From positions 186,001 to 250,000 of the forward strand of contig NZ_SIRR01000025.1 of the NCBI RefSeq assembly GCF_011634895.1: a stretch of 64,000 nt of DNA. Reading direction: 5' to 3'. A model generated the notes under the pieces. The model searched no databases. It was not told the DNA's origin and worked only from the letters and a program-made list of their open reading frames with translations. The DNA is from Rheinheimera pleomorphica (lineage in GTDB: Bacteria; Pseudomonadota; Gammaproteobacteria; Enterobacterales; Alteromonadaceae). Both the position numbers and the translations under genes were made by a program. Every line of letters starts with the position of its first letter. The first letter of the stretch is position 1. This document shows positions 59,905-64,000 of this stretch, in pieces.

Positions 59905-61224
59905 TTGCTAAATTTTTTCCCGCCCAAGCAACAGCAGGTGCTGGCTATTGCCCTGCCGATGATTGCGTCTAACCTGACCATACCACTGCTGTCACTGGTA
60001 GACACCGCCGTGGTGGGCCATCTTGAACACCCCTGGTACTTAGGCGGCGTCGCACTGGGCAGCAGCCTTATCAGCCTGCTGTTTTTACTGCTGGGCTTTT
60101 TACGCATGAGCACCACCGGCCTAACGGCGCAGGCTTATGGTGCTGACAACAAAACAGCGATAAGAAACAGTCTGTTACAAGCCGGCCTGATTGCGTTGTT
60201 TTTAGCCTTAGTACTGTTGTTGCACCGTCCGTTTATTATGCCACTAGTTAATGTGTACAGTGATGCGGGCAGCGAAGTACTTGAGCAAGCCGGTATTTAT
60301 TTTCATATCCGCATCTGGAGCGCGCCGGCCGCATTGCTGAATATGGTGCTGCTGGGCTGGTTTTTAGGGATGCACAATGCCCGCTACCCGATGTGGTTAC
60401 TGCTGTGTAACCAAAGCCTGAACATAGTGCTGGACTTAGTTTTTGTGCTGGGTTTTGACTGGCAGGTGGCCGGTGTCGCGGCTGCCTCTGTGATAGCCGA
60501 CTACAGCTCCCTGCTGCTTGGCCTGTATTTGCTGCGCCGCTTATGGCGGGCCCAGCAGCTTGGCAGTGTAAACTGGCTGCAGCTGCGACAGCTAAGCGGC
60601 TATGGCCGGCTGTTTGCGCTAAACCGCGATATTTTTATCCGCAGCCTGTGCCTGCAGCTGGTATTTGCATTTATTGCCTTTCGTGGTGCAGCTTTAGGCG
60701 ATACCATCGTGGCGGCGAATGCTGTACTGCTAAGCTTTTTAATGCTGGTATCTTACGCGCTGGATGGTTTTGCCTATGCCGCCGAAGCAATGACCGGCAA
60801 AGCCGTCGGGGCCAAAGATCAGCGCGATTTGCAACGGTTATTTGCCATACTGGCACAATGGGGCCTGGTATTAGGCATGCTGTTTTGCCTGCTGTTCTGG
60901 CTTGGCGGGCCGGCGTTGATTACGCTCCTAACCTCCATTGAGGCAGTGCAAATTACTGCCGCCGACTACCTGCCCTGGCTAATTGCCCTACCCTTACTGG
61001 CGGTATGGAGCTATCTGCTGGATGGCATTTATATTGGTGCAACTAAAGCCCGTGCCATGCGTAACGCTATGCTGGTGTCATTTGCCGGCTTTGTGCTGTG
61101 TTATGCCACTTTGCACAGCCTGGGCAACCATGCATTATGGCTGGCACTAAGCCTGTTTATGCTACTGCGCGGCCTGACACTGGCCTGGCCCCTATACCGC
61201 CGTGGTACGGCGGTATTATTCTAG
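59905..61224 (+). CDS. dinF: MATE-family transporter, DinF-like
   Basis: 439 residues with twelve helices, starting at a TTG (59905). MIASNLTIPLLSLVDTAVVG is followed by FLRMSTTGLTAQAYGADN, typical of DinF. A Na+- or H+-driven exporter of drugs or oxidised molecules, linked to SOS in Escherichia coli; no LexA box is visible upstream. An in-frame stop at 59878-59880 limits the start, and the N-terminus aligns with Escherichia coli DinF, so the cassette array does not truncate it. No ribosome site is clear. Confidence 0.88.
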   Translation: MLNFFPPKQQQVLAIALPMIASNLTIPLLSLVDTAVVGHLEHPWYLGGVALGSSLISLLFLLLGFLRMSTTGLTAQAYGADNKTAIRNSLLQAGLIALFLALVLLLHRPFIMPLVNVYSDAGSEVLEQAGIYFHIRIWSAPAALLNMVLLGWFLGMHNARYPMWLLLCNQSLNIVLDLVFVLGFDWQVAGVAAASVIADYSSLLLGLYLLRRLWRAQQLGSVNWLQLRQLSGYGRLFALNRDIFIRSLCLQLVFAFIAFRGAALGDTIVAANAVLLSFLMLVSYALDGFAYAAEAMTGKAVGAKDQRDLQRLFAILAQWGLVLGMLFCLLFWLGGPALITLLTSIEAVQITAADYLPWLIALPLLAVWSYLLDGIYIGATKARAMRNAMLVSFAGFVLCYATLHSLGNHALWLALSLFMLLRGLTLAWPLYRRGTAVLF

Positions 61225-61259
61225 TAAAGAGCAGCGCCGGGGCCGCCAGTGGCCCGCAA

Positions 61260-62312
61260 CTAGAACGGCGCCGGATATTGTCGTAAAAACTGCGCTAAAT
61301 CTTCCGATATTGCTGCCGTTAGCGGCTGTGAAAAGGCACCGATGTTTTGCTGTAACTGCGCCATGCTGGTGGCGCCGATAATAGTTGAGGTTACGCCATC
61401 CACCTGATTAACCCAGGCCAGTGCCAGTTGGGCCGGTGCCACGCTATGCGCTGCTGCCAGCTCAATAAAGGCGGCTATCGCCTGGTTCGACTGCGGCGTA
61501 TCACGAAACAAACCATTACGTTGCAGCATGCTCCAGCGTGTACCTGTGGGCCGCCTACCGCCGAGGTATTTACCGGTTAAGGCACCACCGGCCAGCGGCG
61601 ACCACGGCAAATAGGCCACGTTCTCATGCACACATTGTTCAATCAAATACGGCCAGTCTTTGCTGTGTAGCAGGCTAAATTCGTTCTGAATCGATACCAT
61701 ACGCGGTACATTATGCTGTTTACTCAGCTGCAAATACTGACTAATGCCCCAGGGCGTTTCGTTAGACAAGCCACAAAAACGGATTTTGCCGGCATTAACA
61801 CAGCTATCCAGCGCCTGCAGCAAGCCCAGCATTTGCTCGGTTTGCTCTGCGGCATCAACGTCAGAAAAACCAATGCGGCCAACCGGGTGTTTGCCAAAAT
61901 GCGGTGACACTCGATTAGGCCAGTGCAGCTGGTATAAATCGATATAGTCGGTCTGCAAGCGCTGCAATGATGCATCTACGGCCTGCACTAACGCTTGCGG
62001 TGTCATATCGGCGCCAGCGCGCACATGTGCCAGCCCCGGCCCGGCCATCTTGGTCGCCAGCACGATATCGCTGCGTTTAGTGCGGTTACGGCTTAACCAG
62101 TTACCGATAATACGCTCTGTCGCGCCGTATGTCTGTGCTGTGGGCGGAACGGCATACATTTCGGCGGTATCGATAAAATTTACGCCCTGCGCCAGTGCAT
62201 AATCCAGCTGCGCATCGGCATCAAGCTGGTTGTTTTGGCAGCCCCAGGTCATACTGCCTAAACACACGCGAGATACCTTTACTGCACTGCTGCCTAAAAC
62301 AGAATATTGCAT
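61260..62312 (-). CDS. tas: Aldo-keto reductase, Tas-like
   Basis: 350 residues matching Escherichia coli Tas: MQYSVLGSSAVKVSRVCLGS, VNFIDTAEMYAVPP (the catalytic Asp and Tyr), QTDYIDLYQLHWPNRVSPHF (His), IRFCGLSNETPWG and TSTIIGATSMAQLQQNI. It is an NADPH-dependent reductase of carbonyl compounds; in Escherichia coli it helps in tyrosine-auxotroph suppression. Cytoplasmic and monocistronic. Confidence 0.93.
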   Translation of the reverse strand: MQYSVLGSSAVKVSRVCLGSMTWGCQNNQLDADAQLDYALAQGVNFIDTAEMYAVPPTAQTYGATERIIGNWLSRNRTKRSDIVLATKMAGPGLAHVRAGADMTPQALVQAVDASLQRLQTDYIDLYQLHWPNRVSPHFGKHPVGRIGFSDVDAAEQTEQMLGLLQALDSCVNAGKIRFCGLSNETPWGISQYLQLSKQHNVPRMVSIQNEFSLLHSKDWPYLIEQCVHENVAYLPWSPLAGGALTGKYLGGRRPTGTRWSMLQRNGLFRDTPQSNQAIAAFIELAAAHSVAPAQLALAWVNQVDGVTSTIIGATSMAQLQQNIGAFSQPLTAAISEDLAQFLRQYPAPF

Positions 62313-62490
62313 AAAAAACCTATAGTTGTATCAGTGATATTTTGTTACGGCATCATAGCAACCGTGGTTCAGCTTGCCAGCTTTTGCTTAAGAAAAACCG
62401 CGTTAACCGGCTAGCAGTGCTTTAACACTGGCAGCCGCTGCTGGTTTTGTATCATAATCAGCGCATTTCCCGTAGCAAGATGAGAGATGT

Positions 62491-62901
62491 ATGCGCGTTA
62501 TCCGACCTTTAGTTATGCTGGCCATGGTGAGCGGCCTGGTTGCCTGCTCCGGCGCCCCGGGTGAGAGCCAGCTGGAACACCTGTTACAACAGCAATTTGA
62601 CCAACAATACCAGGATTTAATCGATGTAAACGATCTGACAAAACACAACGGCTGGGCAGACAGTGAGCAGCATTACACGGCGGAAGTGACATACAATATA
62701 GAGTTTAAACAGTCATTTAAAGCTTATCTGGACCAGCAAACGGCCAAGCCCGGTAACCCGTTGGAAAAAGTGGCCAGCGGTATGTCCGCTGGCTTACTGA
62801 AGCTGCAATACGGTGATTTTAACGCTGGCGATACGTACCAGGTAAAACAGCAGACGCTACAACTGCGTAAAACAGAAAACGGCTGGGCACTGGCTAACTA
62901 A
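62491..62901 (+). CDS. Small lipoprotein of unknown function
   Basis: 136 residues. MLAMVSGLVACSG is a lipobox (LVAC) at the N-terminus. The mature domain (QLEHLLQQQFDQQYQDLIDV, then FKQSFKAYLDQQTAK and YQVKQQTLQLRKTENGWALA) resembles small NTF2-like or DUF4878-like lipoproteins. Function is unknown. Its stop overlaps by 4 bases that of the convergent TPR gene. Confidence 0.7.
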   Translation: MRVIRPLVMLAMVSGLVACSGAPGESQLEHLLQQQFDQQYQDLIDVNDLTKHNGWADSEQHYTAEVTYNIEFKQSFKAYLDQQTAKPGNPLEKVASGMSAGLLKLQYGDFNAGDTYQVKQQTLQLRKTENGWALAN

Positions 62902-64000
62902 TACTGCGCCATGGCCAACCTGGCCTGTTCCAGCCTGCGGTGACTATGCCCCGGAAACTGCTGTGCCAGCTGTTCTGCCTGCTGCAAGGTTTGCTCTGCC
63001 CGCGCCACATTTTGCAATTGCAGATACAACTGCGCCAGCGACGCCAGGGTATCGATAGAATCCGGATGGTCACCAAGGTCAGCCTGGCGTTGTTGTATGA
63101 TCTGCAGATACAGCGCCAGAGCGCGCTGATATTGTTGCTGTGCTAAATAAGCGTCCGCCAGAAGCTGGCCGGCGGTTAATGCCGACGGATGCGACTGTCC
63201 CAATTGCTGCTGCATCTTGGCATAGGCTGGTGCCAGCAGCTGCTGCGCCTCTGCCGGCTGCTGCTGTAGTAATAGCACCCGAGCCAGTTTCATCTGGCTT
63301 TGCAGAGTCTCAATATTATCACTGCCCAGTACCGTGCTGCGTTCTGCCAGTACCTGACGAAACAGCTGTTCAGCCTCAACCAGCCGGCCCAAACCACGGT
63401 AAGTATCGGCCAGATTATGCATAGAACGCAGAGTATCCGGATGCTGCAACCCCAGTACTTGCTGGGCCAGGGTGATATGGTCACGGATCACCGGCTCAGC
63501 CAGCTGATAGCGGCCACTGGTTTCATATACTGAGCCAAGGGTGCTCATACATTGCAGGGTTGCCGGGTGTTTTTCGCCCAATAACTCATTGGCTTTGTCC
63601 AGACACTGCTGGTAATAGTGCTCAGCCTTGTCGTAGCGCCCTAACCAATGGTTAATAATACCGAGGTTAGTCAGCGAGTTGATGATATCAGGGTGCTGCG
63701 CGCCCAGCAGTTTTAGCCGCTGCTGATATAAACGCTGCCACATTTGCTCTGCTTTAACCAGCTCTCCGGCGGTATGATAAGCACCGGCTAGATCACTTAG
63801 TGCGCCCAGTGTTTTATTATGCCCGGCGCCGTACAGTTGTTCGGTCAAATTAAGCGCCTGATAAGACAGGGCTAATACATCAGCCGTTTTATACTGATCT
63901 TTATACAGCCCGGCCAGGCTGGTGATAATCGACAAATACAGCTCGGTCGCAGTAAGTTGATACTGCTCTGCCAGCGCTTTGGCCTGCTCCAAATGAGATT
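62898..64000 (-). CDS. TPR-repeat protein (C-terminal part; N-terminus outside window)
   Basis: The reading frame is open to the window edge, so at least 367 residues are seen of a longer protein. It consists of tandem 42-residue kinesin-light-chain-type TPR units, each with an LG...HP(D/S) motif such as LGAQHPDIINSLTNLGIINH, LGEKHPATLQCMSTLGSVYE and LGLQHPDTLRSMHNLADTYR. In related bacteria such arrays often form the C-terminal half of membrane-bound Ser/Thr protein kinases. The kinase domain, if any, lies outside. Confidence 0.85.
   Translation of the reverse strand, partial: SHLEQAKALAEQYQLTATELYLSIITSLAGLYKDQYKTADVLALSYQALNLTEQLYGAGHNKTLGALSDLAGAYHTAGELVKAEQMWQRLYQQRLKLLGAQHPDIINSLTNLGIINHWLGRYDKAEHYYQQCLDKANELLGEKHPATLQCMSTLGSVYETSGRYQLAEPVIRDHITLAQQVLGLQHPDTLRSMHNLADTYRGLGRLVEAEQLFRQVLAERSTVLGSDNIETLQSQMKLARVLLLQQQPAEAQQLLAPAYAKMQQQLGQSHPSALTAGQLLADAYLAQQQYQRALALYLQIIQQRQADLGDHPDSIDTLASLAQLYLQLQNVARAEQTLQQAEQLAQQFPGHSHRRLEQARLAMAQY

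Overview
The window looks like chromosome from a gammaproteobacterium of the Alteromonadales/Chromatiales borderland, most like Rheinheimera or Alishewanella. The judgement rests on moderate GC content, a long Shewanella-type PurC, a TonB receptor, a tricorn-like S41 protease, an M1 aminopeptidase, a SelD-MnmH pair, many RND pumps and several families typical of this group (DUF3718, DUF4397, DUF5610, DUF3429). The species call is inference. I found no rRNA, tRNA, CRISPR array, prophage or insertion sequence.

Layout. 1-6.7 kb: a YafY-type regulator cut by the window edge, a glutathione transferase, a NYN-domain protein, YbaK, an extradiol dioxygenase, a GlxA-type regulator, a small membrane-protein pair, and a GDT1-type transporter behind a yybP-ykoY (Mn2+) riboswitch. 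6.7-14.1 kb: an efflux operon with one adaptor and two tandem RND permeases. 14.3-22.1 kb: fadL behind a FadR-like operator, a DUF4397 lipoprotein, purC, and an ECF sigma / anti-sigma-like / DUF4097 operon. 22.1-31.8 kb: an rRNA pseudouridine synthase, an MFS exporter, a TonB receptor, a CorC/HlyC-type protein, a short GlgC-like enzyme and an Nramp-like transporter with altered metal-site residues. 31.9-41.4 kb: an AcrAB-like pump, a TacAT-type toxin-antitoxin pair with a paired operator, secDF without yajC, and a DUF533 protein. 41.5-56.9 kb: tricorn-like protease, a MerR/DUF2938 divergon, a ferredoxin-reductase/acyl desaturase operon with FabR/DesT-like palindromes, a CBS protein, a TetR-like regulator, a DUF2254 protein, mnmH-selD, a SIMPL protein, an M1 aminopeptidase and a three-gene DCC/unknown/DUF3429 operon.

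The most unusual region is about 57.2-59.85 kb. Short genes, all on the + strand, are separated by imperfect inverted-repeat segments ending in GTTRRRY-type cores. This looks like an integron gene-cassette array without an integrase in view (a CALIN). Its cargo is an M23-type peptidase, an unknown 104-residue protein, a secreted alpha/beta hydrolase, an S51 peptidase and a cassette remnant. The flanking chromosomal genes (DUF3429 protein and a DinF-like MATE transporter) appear intact.

A second recurring theme is a roughly 30-bp hairpin repeat beginning TAGGGGCGCA. It abuts the 3' ends of three genes, and in two of them it supplies the stop codon. The last 3 kb hold a Tas-type aldo-keto reductase, a small lipoprotein and a TPR protein that runs off the right edge.
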